Assembly: GCA_023392285.1 (NCBI GenBank)
Contig: JAEVZK010000009.1
Coordinates: 1 to 27,448, forward strand
DNA: 27,448 nt
Reading direction: 5' to 3'
DNA from: Armatimonadota bacterium
GTDB taxonomy: Bacteria; Armatimonadota; Fimbriimonadia; Fimbriimonadales; Fimbriimonadaceae
Each line of letters opens with the position of its first letter. Position 1 is the stretch's first letter. A program made the position numbers and the translations under genes. The notes under the pieces were generated by a model. It worked only from the letters and a program-made list of their open reading frames with translations. It ran no database searches and was not told where the DNA came from. Below, piece after piece: positions 6,925-14,626 of the stretch.

Positions 6925-7278
6925 ATGAAAAAGAGAGCATTCACGCTGGTCGAAATTATGATCGTCGTGCTCATCATCGGCATTTTGATGGCGATCGCGA
7001 TTCCCAACTTCGTGAAGTCACGAGAGACGAGTTCGCGCAATGCCTGCATTGAAAACCTCAGGCAAATCGACCACGCAAAAGAGTCTTATGCCATGGAGAA
7101 CAACTTACCCAGCGGCACCACCGTGCAAATGTCGGACCTTACCGGCATCAACCACTATTTGAAAGGACCCTTAACGGGACCGACCTGCGCCTCCGGCGGG
7201 TCTTACACGGTCGATGTTGTAGGGACCAATCCAAGCTGCACCCTAGGTGGCGCACCCAACCTGCATAAGCTTCCTTAG
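6925..7278 (+). CDS. prepilin-like protein, paralogue 3 of 3
   Basis: The product has 117 residues. The leader is only five residues (MKKRA), followed by FTLVEIMIVVLIIGILMAIAIPNF with Glu at +5. Here the residue at -1 is Ala instead of Gly, unlike paralogues 1 and 2. It is the most diverged copy: Cys41, and the C-terminal pair Cys88 (PTCASGGSYT) and Cys104 (TNPSCTLGGAPN) are kept. No clear Shine-Dalgarno precedes the ATG, in contrast with paralogue 1. The upstream terminator separates it from paralogue 2, so it needs its own promoter or read-through. The stop overlaps the stop of the convergent GH4-like gene by a few bases. Confidence 0.88.
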   Translation: MKKRAFTLVEIMIVVLIIGILMAIAIPNFVKSRETSSRNACIENLRQIDHAKESYAMENNLPSGTTVQMSDLTGINHYLKGPLTGPTCASGGSYTVDVVGTNPSCTLGGAPNLHKLP

Positions 7279-7901
7279 TCAATTCGGTGCTGGCTTTGCA
7301 TCGAGATGTAAACCGCCGATTCGGGAGCGTCGAGCCAACGTTTTAGCGGCGACTTTTCATTCATGGCGAGGAGTTCGTGCAGGTACTCCTCCCCACGAAC
7401 CCATCGCATCACCTGGTGAGGAATCGAAGCACGATCGTCGACGGCAATCTCGGCTGGCCATTCCAGGCGATAATGACTCCGTGACAGGGAAATTCCAAGC
7501 CGTTGAAGAGAAAGAATGGTTGCCTCAGAGGGAATCTCGCTCGATATCTCATCCAAAGCCTGCTCCACCATCGCGTCTCGATCCAGTGAGGCGATGCCCA
7601 TTCGGTGAGTCTCCTTCAAATACTTTCGCGCGCAGTTTTCTCCAACTTGGAGGAGAACTCGGTCGCTCATCTCCAAGGCCTCGCTTAGATCAGTCGTCGA
7701 AATCAACGAATGCGTCGCTCGCGTGACAAAGAACGAAATGCGAGCAAACCGATCGAAAAGATCCAACCGTTCTAAATCCGCGTCATACATGCGAATTTCC
7801 AGCGGACGCTCGCCGAAATAAGTCGCCAAAGATGCAATCACGGGAATTCCGCATCGCACACTTCCAGCGCCAATAATTGACAAGCGTGTACGGTCGAGCA
7901 C
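7275..7901 (-). CDS. GH4/NAD-binding-domain-like protein, short
   Basis: The product has 208 residues. The N-terminus (LSIIGAGSVRCGIPVIASLATYFG, about 7-30), then MYDADLERLDLFDRFARI (about 38-55) and STTDLSEALEMSDRVLLQVGENCARKYL (about 67-95) follow the Rossmann-fold pattern of family 4 glycosidases, which bind NAD and usually Mn(II). True GH4 enzymes are about 430-480 residues, so the catalytic C-terminal half is missing; this is either a stand-alone NAD-binding protein or a shortened derivative. The GTG start at 7901 has only a distant AGAGG. It is divergent from the 859-residue glycosidase-like gene (62 bases apart), which suggests a related sugar-metabolism role. The substrate is unknown. 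Confidence 0.6.
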   Translation of the reverse strand: MLDRTRLSIIGAGSVRCGIPVIASLATYFGERPLEIRMYDADLERLDLFDRFARISFFVTRATHSLISTTDLSEALEMSDRVLLQVGENCARKYLKETHRMGIASLDRDAMVEQALDEISSEIPSEATILSLQRLGISLSRSHYRLEWPAEIAVDDRASIPHQVMRWVRGEEYLHELLAMNEKSPLKRWLDAPESAVYISMQSQHRID

Positions 7902-7963
7902 AACTGTTTGACGCCTCTACGCCCGTTGGTAGTTGCCGTTAAGTGTAAACTCGCGAACCCTTA

Positions 7964-10543
7964 ATGGATGATTTCGTTTTCGACCGTCCCGAGCTTTCCG
8001 GAAGCCTCATTTCAATGGAGTTCGGAATGGGGGGAAGAATCCAGCAGCTTTGGGCCGCCGATCCGGACCTTCCCGATCAGGATGAAGAGTTCCAGTTCAT
8101 TCTCGGCCCCTTGAATCTCGGCGAAGAAATCTCGGAAGACTATTATCCGGGGACCATTCTCATCGGAGCACGACAAAATCCAGAAGATCCTTGGATTCTG
8201 AGCCGCAACGGGGCCGCGGAGACGTTGGAGATGGATGACATCAGCAAAGTTGGTTTTGATTACGACTTTGCGCTCTTGCCCGAAATACAGGTCACCGGCA
8301 ACTTCTACGAATTGCCAGGCCCGCTCCCCCAGATCGTGTGGGAGATAACGCTTCACAATCGCGGTGAAAATACTCTGGAAATAGGCGAGCTCGCCTTTCC
8401 CCTTGCCCTCAACAACATTTATGAGGGATATGACCGGTCCGATGAAGGCTATGACGGACTGCTCAAGGATCGAGTATTCATTCATAAATACCTCGGCGGG
8501 TCGGCAAGTTATCTCTTTGCCCAGAGAATGAACGCCGATACGCCTGGCCTCCTCATTTATCCCGGCGCGGATACCGGCTGGGAGTTTTATAACCACGTGC
8601 CGTCGTCGCTGAACAGCCCGTATCGATGGGAAGGCATTCCCGTCGTCTACATTCATTCGAAGGCCACACTAGAGCGAGAAGGCTGGCCCGAATGGTTCAA
8701 CCATCACACTTCCCTCATCTTAGAACCGGGTGATTCGAAGGTCTATCAGATGCGGTTTGTACCTGCCACGAGGGGTCGCAACGATTCTGTGAACCCGACG
8801 CTTGCCGTGCTGGGGCATCCCGCCATTCGCTTGCTTCCAAGTGCTGTCGCTCCCGTCGATGTAGGGATTGCGATTGAAGTGGCTGGCCGGACACCGACCC
8901 AATTCTATGCGAATGCTGAGGCTGAGTTGGAGACCGACAGCGATGATGAGGGTGGATTTTGCTTTGTGAAGCCGGCGCAGCCGGGAGTGATTCGCGTGTC
9001 CTTCGAAGACACCAAGAACGGCGAGAGCAGCGTTCATTTGGCGTTTGTCGAACCCATTGCGGACCTCATCAAAAAGCGCGCGGAATGGATCGTCGCTCAC
9101 CAGATCGTTCATGCACCCGGCACCAATTTGCACGACGCGATCGTGGATACGAACGTCGAGACCAGGCAGAAGCTCACCGATCCGGCGGATTTCAGCAATT
9201 CCTTCGGAATCGAAGCGAGTCTCAGCGACGCCCTATATCTTGCCGAGAAGAACTGTCACTACCCAGATGCCGAACAGGTCGCAGTGCTCGACCGGTATCT
9301 GCAGAACTTTCTTGAAGACGACCTGCAGAATCCTTCCAGCGGGGCAATCGGAGCCAACTTTTCTGATTCGCATTCGATTGCCATCAATACCGGCTTAGCT
9401 AAGATTTACCCGCTTGTCGCGGCCATCTACTTGTCTATGTACCGGCTGGCCAAGACCTACGGGTCGACGCGGTGCGAGGCGAGACAGTATCTCAGGGCGG
9501 CATGCAGCTCGGGGTTGGCCCTGTTTGCGCATGCTGGCCCCGGAAACTGGCGTGGACTTGGAGTGCCGCTGATGCCGCTCATGCGCGACATGCTCAACTG
9601 GCTCTTCGAGGAAGAACTTGTCGAAGAGGGCAAGAAACTCGCGTATCTTCTGAGCAACCGGGCTATGGACCTAGCACGCCAGCGCTACCCAGTGGTCGGG
9701 CCAAGCTTATGGAACACGGCTTCTTATGAAGAGTGGTTTGCGAATGCCCGGGCGCTGCAAGATGAGGATGCTCAGGAGCGGGCTCAAACGCTGGCCTATG
9801 CTGGAAGGTCGTTGAGTCCGAGCTGGTGGTGGTACGGCAGCGACAAACGGTGGATGGACGAGGGCGATTTCGGCAATCCTGGAATGCTGGACAAGGGTGA
9901 GCTTTGCCTCGGCCCAACAACGGTGGCCAATTCCCTGCTCTTTTTTGCCACCCTAGATCGCGACTACGCCAGCCTCCCCGATGCCTGGATGAGAAGCGCA
10001 TTTGGAGGGATGCTCGGCCCTTGGGCGCTTGTGAATGGCGATGGATCGGCCTCCATGGGAATCTGCCCAGACGCCGCTTCTAAGCAGTTCGGCAGAAGCC
10101 GGATCACGGGAGATATCGGGAGGAGCCTGTTCTACTATCTGCGCTATGTCTCTTCGTTCGTGCTACCCACGCATCAGAGCGGCGTCACAACCTTTGGTTG
10201 CCGCTTTGGAATCGAGGACCAGAACGGAAGCGAGGAGTTCGTGATTCAGCCGTGGGACGGCATCGGTCGACGCATCATCGCACGGCAAATCGGGATGGAA
10301 GTCGAGACTTCTTTCGGTAAGATTTTGGAGTTAAGGTTTGATGGACGTAAACGGTATGCACGGCTCGTCGTTGAAAATCCTTCCGACAAAGATCTGGAGG
10401 CGGTAATCACGGTCCGTGGGCTCTGGGGGACGAGGGTCGAAGCGTCGGGCGTTACGCTCGAAGCGTCAGATGGCGAACTTCAAGCGCCTGTTTATCTTCC
10501 AAAGAACTCGACGGCAGCGCTCGAGCTGAAGGTGGTTGGATGA
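7964..10543 (+). CDS. large glycosidase-like protein, family uncertain (possibly DUF5695-like)
   Basis: The product has 859 residues, no signal peptide and no membrane span, so it is probably cytoplasmic. Residues 1-290 look like a beta-sandwich of the kind that precedes (alpha/alpha)6 glycosidases, with a LHNRGENTLEIGELAFPLALNN stretch; 290-355 resembles a small Ig-like insert; 360-740 is helical and rich in aromatics, including SWWWYGSDKRWMDEGD (about 618-633) and LGPTTVANSLLFFATLDRD; 745-859 returns to beta. This layout, and the aromatic loop, remind me of the DUF5695 group, but I cannot confirm that. Catalytic residues are not assignable. Its stop overlaps the next gene (ATGA), and a GH4-like gene is divergent. 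Start chosen at the first ATG; TAAACT lies 12 bases upstream. Confidence 0.7.
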   Translation: MDDFVFDRPELSGSLISMEFGMGGRIQQLWAADPDLPDQDEEFQFILGPLNLGEEISEDYYPGTILIGARQNPEDPWILSRNGAAETLEMDDISKVGFDYDFALLPEIQVTGNFYELPGPLPQIVWEITLHNRGENTLEIGELAFPLALNNIYEGYDRSDEGYDGLLKDRVFIHKYLGGSASYLFAQRMNADTPGLLIYPGADTGWEFYNHVPSSLNSPYRWEGIPVVYIHSKATLEREGWPEWFNHHTSLILEPGDSKVYQMRFVPATRGRNDSVNPTLAVLGHPAIRLLPSAVAPVDVGIAIEVAGRTPTQFYANAEAELETDSDDEGGFCFVKPAQPGVIRVSFEDTKNGESSVHLAFVEPIADLIKKRAEWIVAHQIVHAPGTNLHDAIVDTNVETRQKLTDPADFSNSFGIEASLSDALYLAEKNCHYPDAEQVAVLDRYLQNFLEDDLQNPSSGAIGANFSDSHSIAINTGLAKIYPLVAAIYLSMYRLAKTYGSTRCEARQYLRAACSSGLALFAHAGPGNWRGLGVPLMPLMRDMLNWLFEEELVEEGKKLAYLLSNRAMDLARQRYPVVGPSLWNTASYEEWFANARALQDEDAQERAQTLAYAGRSLSPSWWWYGSDKRWMDEGDFGNPGMLDKGELCLGPTTVANSLLFFATLDRDYASLPDAWMRSAFGGMLGPWALVNGDGSASMGICPDAASKQFGRSRITGDIGRSLFYYLRYVSSFVLPTHQSGVTTFGCRFGIEDQNGSEEFVIQPWDGIGRRIIARQIGMEVETSFGKILELRFDGRKRYARLVVENPSDKDLEAVITVRGLWGTRVEASGVTLEASDGELQAPVYLPKNSTAALELKVVG

Positions 10544-10992
10544 CAGTTTCGCCAGTATGGCTTTGGATTTCGGGAATTTACTTCATTGTTCAGACGGTCT
10601 TTACACTAGGGCTGCTCTTCGCGCTGTACAAGCTGGTCACCATCTTTAGCCAGCTCGTTCCGAAGATTGCGGCGATCGGTGACAAGGTCCACGACATCGG
10701 AAGTAAAGTCGAAGATCTGACCGTCAGCGTGAAGACCACCGTCGATAACGTCGGCGGACGCGCGAAGAGCGTCGCCGGCTCGGCAGACCTGATTGCCCAC
10801 ACCGCCTCACGCTCTTTTGAGAAGTTCTCGCCTTACGTTATCGGCATCATGAGCGCGCTGCGAATCATTAAAGCCGTTCGTGAATTTAGGCAAGGCAGCA
10901 GCTTAGCCGACGCGACTAAGCAAAAAGCCCTTGATCCGAAGCGTGAGACGCTGAAAGATGCGGCGAAGCTTGACAAGAAGCGTCGAAAGTAG
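10540..10992 (+). CDS. small membrane-anchored helical protein (DUF948-like)
   Basis: The product has 150 residues. One N-terminal transmembrane segment (about residues 6-30, VWLWISGIYFIVQTVFTLGLLFALYK) is followed by a helical region with repeated hydrophobic heptads (KIAAIGDKVHDIGSKVEDLTVSVKTTVDNVGGRAKSVA, about 42-80) that resembles DUF948 or methyl-accepting-type coiled coils, then a weaker hydrophobic patch (about 97-112) and a Lys/Arg-rich tail. The ATG overlaps the stop of the 859-residue protein by four bases, so the two are translationally coupled. The role is unknown; it may tether or scaffold. The tRNA promoter lies inside its last codons. Confidence 0.72.
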   Translation: MTVSPVWLWISGIYFIVQTVFTLGLLFALYKLVTIFSQLVPKIAAIGDKVHDIGSKVEDLTVSVKTTVDNVGGRAKSVAGSADLIAHTASRSFEKFSPYVIGIMSALRIIKAVREFRQGSSLADATKQKALDPKRETLKDAAKLDKKRRK

Positions 10993-10998
10993 GATAAT
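10970..10998 (+). promoter_or_regulatory. strong sigma70 promoter of tRNA-fMet
   Basis: A perfect TTGACA (10970-10975), a 17-base spacer and GATAAT (10993-10998) lie across the stop codon of the upstream gene. The predicted start near 11005 is a few bases before the mature tRNA end, as expected of a stable-RNA promoter. Confidence 0.85.
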
Positions 10999-11010
10999 TT
11001 ACGTTTGTAT

Positions 11011-11087
<77 letters not shown>

Positions 11088-11249
11088 ATCTCTCGAAGAC
11101 CCCACCCACTGCTCGGGGCAGTTCCAGCGTTTATCGGTCGCCGCTCGGTTTTCTTCAAATTAAAGGCGGCGTATCGACATCCCGTCGGAAGCGGCGAAAC
11201 GTTGCCCAAAGCCGACTAGACCTCACGCACTGGGTCTTTTGACGGAATT
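11088..11249 (+). other. gene-free spacer after tRNA-fMet
   Basis: I see no credible gene here. A 5-bp hairpin ACTGC/GCAGT (11108-11122) and a weak AGACC/GGTCT stem followed by TTTT (11218-11240) may end the tRNA transcript. A TTGACG at 11239-11244 could be the -35 of the next unit. Confidence 0.5.
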
Positions 11250-11268
11250 TAAGTTCTCGCGAACTTAT
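11239..11268 (+). promoter_or_regulatory. putative promoter with embedded palindromic operator
   Basis: TTGACG (11239-11244) and ACTTAT (11263-11268, a weak -10) are 18 bases apart. Between and over them lies the perfect palindrome TAAGTTC-TCGC-GAACTTA (11250-11267). A repressor or activator bound here would sit in the promoter spacer. The inverted half-sites (GTTC-N4-GAAC) are not the Gram-positive LexA box, which has the opposite order. Confidence 0.45.
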
Positions 11269-11274
11269 CGGAAC

Positions 11275-11447
11275 CTTCAACCCGCCATGATTAGTACTGC
11301 TCTACAGCGGAAACGTCGAACATGTGGCAAATAATCACGACGTAAAGAGCTTCTCCCCGCCACAGAGGGAGAATCCATACTGGAACCTACATTTTGTAGG
11401 CCAAGGCATCAGCTGCCGGTGATGAAGCACCCCGGCAGCTTTTTTTT
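11275..11447 (+). ncRNA. candidate structured RNA or leader ending in a terminator
   Basis: This stretch has no ORF but folds in order. GCTCT (11299-11303) pairs with AGAGC (11346-11350), and nested inside it ACGTCG (11313-11318) pairs with CGACGT (11338-11343). TTCTCCC/GGGAGAA (11351-11357, 11367-11373) follows, then CCTACA-TTT-TGTAGG (11386-11400), then the terminator at 11411-11447. CATCA/TGATG (11407-11411, 11420-11424) would loop out the terminator's 5' arm, giving a possible switch. It lies 45 bases before the tricorn-like peptidase gene, so it is either a small RNA or an attenuating leader. I could not match it to a riboswitch class I know, to 6S, to SRP RNA or to tmRNA. Confidence 0.45.
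11411..11447 (+). terminator. strong intrinsic terminator
   Basis: AGCTGCCGG (11411-11419) pairs with CCGGCAGCT (11432-11440) and is followed by an eight-T run (11440-11447). It lies upstream of, not after, the gene at 11492. Confidence 0.9.
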
Positions 11448-11491
11448 GCCACCTCTACTCAAAAATATGGCTGCCATGCCAACATGAATTC

Positions 11492-14400
11492 ATGTTCATT
11501 GCTCCGCTGCTTTTCGTCTCCCAAGCAGAAGTCCAGCCTTTCCTCCGATACCCGGACATCCATGGAGAGCAGATAGTATTCACCAGTGAAGGCGATCTCT
11601 GGCTGGGAAACTGGCTAACCGGCCAGGTACACCGAATTACCGCCGACGCCGGCACCGAGCGCAATGCTGCGTTTTCACCAGATGGAACCCAGATCGCGTT
11701 TGAGGGTGAGTACGACGGAGAGCGACAAGCGTATGTCATGCCTACCTCCGGCGGTGCTCCCAGAAAGCTCACGAGCGTCGAGCAATTTAGGGCCGTAACG
11801 GGATGGACCTCAGATGGCAAGTCGGTGGTCGTTCGCTATCTTGGCTATCCAACCAACTACACGTATTCAACCGTTCCCGCGCAAGGTGGCGTTCCTAAGA
11901 AGCTGCCTCTGGAGTTCGCTTCGCACGTCTCGTTCTCGGGAAAGAACGGCGACTTCGCATTCACGCGTTTCAATCGTTGGTACTCCAGCTGGTTCCGCTA
12001 TATCGGTGGCATGCAGAACCAGATTTGGACTTATCGGGAAGGAAAGCCCAAGCCGTTTACTCAGATCACCAAAATTGACGGAACGAACGAATTTCCGGTG
12101 TGGTGCGGTGACCGCATTTATTTCGCCAACGAGAAGCAGGCGCGATTCACGCTCATGTCCGTTCCAGCCGCAGGTGGGACGCCGAAGGTCGAGCTTCCTG
12201 CTGGCGACGAAGAAATTCGTGAACTCTCGACCGACGGCAAGCGAGTGGTCTTCGAACGAGGCAATACCGTCCAAATCTTCGATCCGGAAACCAAGGATGT
12301 CGTGCAGTTCAAGCCAGACCTTGCAAGCGATCTCCTCCACACCCGAAAGACTTGGGTTTCGGCTGACGATTATCAGCAATCGCTCAACCTCTCTGCGACC
12401 GGTAAGCGGGCGTTGGTAGAAGCTCGTGGTCAAATCCTCTCATTACCTGCGGGAGACGGTGAGGCGCGCGTCTGGAAGGCGAAAGATGGCGTAAGATTTC
12501 GCCACCCAAGCATGTCTAAGGATGCGAAGAAGGTGGCCTATGTCAGCGACGAGACCGGCGAACAGCAGGTCTACATCGCGGACGCGGATGGTAGCAACCC
12601 AGTTCAGCTGACGACCGATAAAGGGCGGCAGCTCTGGGGGACGCGATTCAGCCCGGATGGAAAGTGGATTGCCTTCACCGATTCCAAGATGAACTTGCGG
12701 GTAGTAAACACCGCAACCAAGGAAGACCGGGTCGTGGTGAACATCCCGAACACCTGGTTCTCGGCGAACTTTGATTTCTCGCCCAACTCGGAATTCATCG
12801 CTTACGCGACGAACGCTCCATACACCACTTTTGGCCAGCTCGCGCTATATCGCCTATCTGACAAGGCAACAATTCCCGTCAGCGACGGCGCCGCAAACGA
12901 TTCCTTCCCCACTTTCACTGCGGATGGCAAGTACCTCGCCTTTGTTTCTAATCGCAACCTCGGGGTCACCGATGACCCGGCCATGAATCAGCTAAACACC
13001 GCAAACGTTTCGGTCCTATGCCTGTTAACGTTGCGAAACGATCTACCAGACCCCTTGGAACCCAAGATGGCTGAAGAAGGCACAGACAAGTCGGATGACG
13101 AAAAGGAAAATTTCAGGATTGATACAGATGGGCTTTATCAGAGGCGTGTCGAGCTGCCGATCAGTCCGGCTCAAATCACGGGTCTGGCCGCGGTTGGCGA
13201 TCGCATTCTTTACCAGGTCGGCAGCTCGCCAAAATACTTTGATCTAGGGGATCGCAAGGCGGGCGATCTCGAGGACGGCCAACTCGTGGCGGTAGCTCCT
13301 GACCATCAGAGCTACGCCACACAAAACGGAGGCACTACAACCGTCTATAACGCCAACGCGGAGAAGAAGGAAAACCTCGATTTCGGTGGTTTGCGCTTGA
13401 AGATCGACCCGGTTGCGGAATGGAAGGAAATTTATTGGGACGCTTGGCGGCACATGCGAGATTACTTCTATGTGTCAAATATGAACGGCGTGGACTGGCA
13501 AGCCATCGGAGACAAATATGCGAGGATGCTTCCCTCGGTTCGATCTCGGGATGAACTGGACGAGCTGATCCGATGGTTTCAATCGGAAGTGGGTTCTTCC
13601 CACGAATATCTCTCCCCCGGAGATTCGCAGGATATCAAAAAGCGCGTCTCTCCCGGCTTCTTAGGCTGCGAATTCGCTGCTGATCCAAGCGGATTCTACA
13701 AGATCTCCAAAATTTATCGCGGCGACGGCTTCCGAAACAGCGAGATGTCTCCTTTATTGGGAGTTGGCAGGAATATTCAGGAAGGAATGTATCTGATTGC
13801 TGTTGGCGGTGAGCCGGTGAGAATGGGACAAGATCCCTGCGCGAGCCTCGCCGGCCGAGTGGGAAAGACGGTATCGATCACCGTGAATACCGTTCCTAGC
13901 GAATCGGGCGCAAAGACTTACCATGTCAAGCCCGTAGGTGATCAGAATCGGATGCGTTACCTAGATTGGGTGGCGGCTAACCGTCGTTATGTGGAGAAAG
14001 CTTCGGGTGGAAAATTGGGCTACATCCATCTCGCGGCAATGACTCAGCAAGATATGAGCGATTTCATCAAACAGTATTTTGCTCAGCGCGACAAGGATGC
14101 TCTCGTCATCGACGGACGGTTTAACAATGGCGGCTACATCCAAACTATGGTGAACCGAATCCTCAACGAGAAGCTCACCGGCTTTTTCAACCAGCGTGAC
14201 AGCTCACAGTCTTGGACTCGTCAGAGCGACTACTTTCCTGGCCCGAAGGCATTATTGATCAACGAGTTCGACATTTCATGCGGAGAGGAATTCCCGCACC
14301 GCTTTAGAGACTTGAAGATTGGGCCACTGATCGGCAAGCGGACAATGGGCGGCGAAGTCGGCTCCTCACCTGGCTGGCCGCTCGTGGACGGCGGCGTGAT

Positions 14401-14626
14401 CAGCGTTCCCAATTACGGAATGTGGACTCCGGACGGACAATGGGCGATCGAGGGCCAAGGCGTCTCGCCAGATATTGAGGTCGAAAGCGATCCAAACCTG
14501 TACATTCAGGGTCGCGATGCACAACTCGACCGCGCAATCAGCTACTTAATGGAAGAATTGAAGAAGCATCCAGTCGTGCGACCCACAGCTCCAACTGAAC
14601 GTGACCGGGTGAAGCATCCTGGCTAG
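11492..14626 (+). CDS. tricorn-like S41 family peptidase
   Basis: The product has 1044 residues. The N-terminal 500 or so residues are TolB/WD-type beta-propeller repeats (RNAAFSPDGTQIAFEGE, RFSPDGKWIAFTD, FTADGKYLAFVSN). A C1-type helical region precedes a PDZ domain (about 720-815), followed by the S41 peptidase core. The Tricorn tetrad appears complete: Ser703-His704 (VGSSHEYLSPGD), nucleophile Ser929 (FDISCGEEFPHRF) and Glu987 (AIEGQGVSPDIEVE). The family degrades oligopeptides. The N-terminus (MFIAPLLFVSQAEVQ) is short for a signal peptide, so export is uncertain; no good Shine-Dalgarno is visible. It lies just downstream of a structured region with a terminator, and its stop overlaps that of the convergent rluD-type gene (CTAG). 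Confidence 0.92.
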   Translation: MFIAPLLFVSQAEVQPFLRYPDIHGEQIVFTSEGDLWLGNWLTGQVHRITADAGTERNAAFSPDGTQIAFEGEYDGERQAYVMPTSGGAPRKLTSVEQFRAVTGWTSDGKSVVVRYLGYPTNYTYSTVPAQGGVPKKLPLEFASHVSFSGKNGDFAFTRFNRWYSSWFRYIGGMQNQIWTYREGKPKPFTQITKIDGTNEFPVWCGDRIYFANEKQARFTLMSVPAAGGTPKVELPAGDEEIRELSTDGKRVVFERGNTVQIFDPETKDVVQFKPDLASDLLHTRKTWVSADDYQQSLNLSATGKRALVEARGQILSLPAGDGEARVWKAKDGVRFRHPSMSKDAKKVAYVSDETGEQQVYIADADGSNPVQLTTDKGRQLWGTRFSPDGKWIAFTDSKMNLRVVNTATKEDRVVVNIPNTWFSANFDFSPNSEFIAYATNAPYTTFGQLALYRLSDKATIPVSDGAANDSFPTFTADGKYLAFVSNRNLGVTDDPAMNQLNTANVSVLCLLTLRNDLPDPLEPKMAEEGTDKSDDEKENFRIDTDGLYQRRVELPISPAQITGLAAVGDRILYQVGSSPKYFDLGDRKAGDLEDGQLVAVAPDHQSYATQNGGTTTVYNANAEKKENLDFGGLRLKIDPVAEWKEIYWDAWRHMRDYFYVSNMNGVDWQAIGDKYARMLPSVRSRDELDELIRWFQSEVGSSHEYLSPGDSQDIKKRVSPGFLGCEFAADPSGFYKISKIYRGDGFRNSEMSPLLGVGRNIQEGMYLIAVGGEPVRMGQDPCASLAGRVGKTVSITVNTVPSESGAKTYHVKPVGDQNRMRYLDWVAANRRYVEKASGGKLGYIHLAAMTQQDMSDFIKQYFAQRDKDALVIDGRFNNGGYIQTMVNRILNEKLTGFFNQRDSSQSWTRQSDYFPGPKALLINEFDISCGEEFPHRFRDLKIGPLIGKRTMGGEVGSSPGWPLVDGGVISVPNYGMWTPDGQWAIEGQGVSPDIEVESDPNLYIQGRDAQLDRAISYLMEELKKHPVVRPTAPTERDRVKHPG

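Noticed and set aside
11275..11447. Known riboswitches (c-di-GMP-I, cobalamin, glycine, TPP, SAM) for the structured region
   Set aside because: Short fragments resembled c-di-GMP-I (GACGTAAAG) and cobalamin (GCCACA), but the remaining conserved core of each is missing.
11490..14620. Shorter frames on both strands within the tricorn-like gene
   Set aside because: They are shadows; the 1044-residue frame has all the domain signals.
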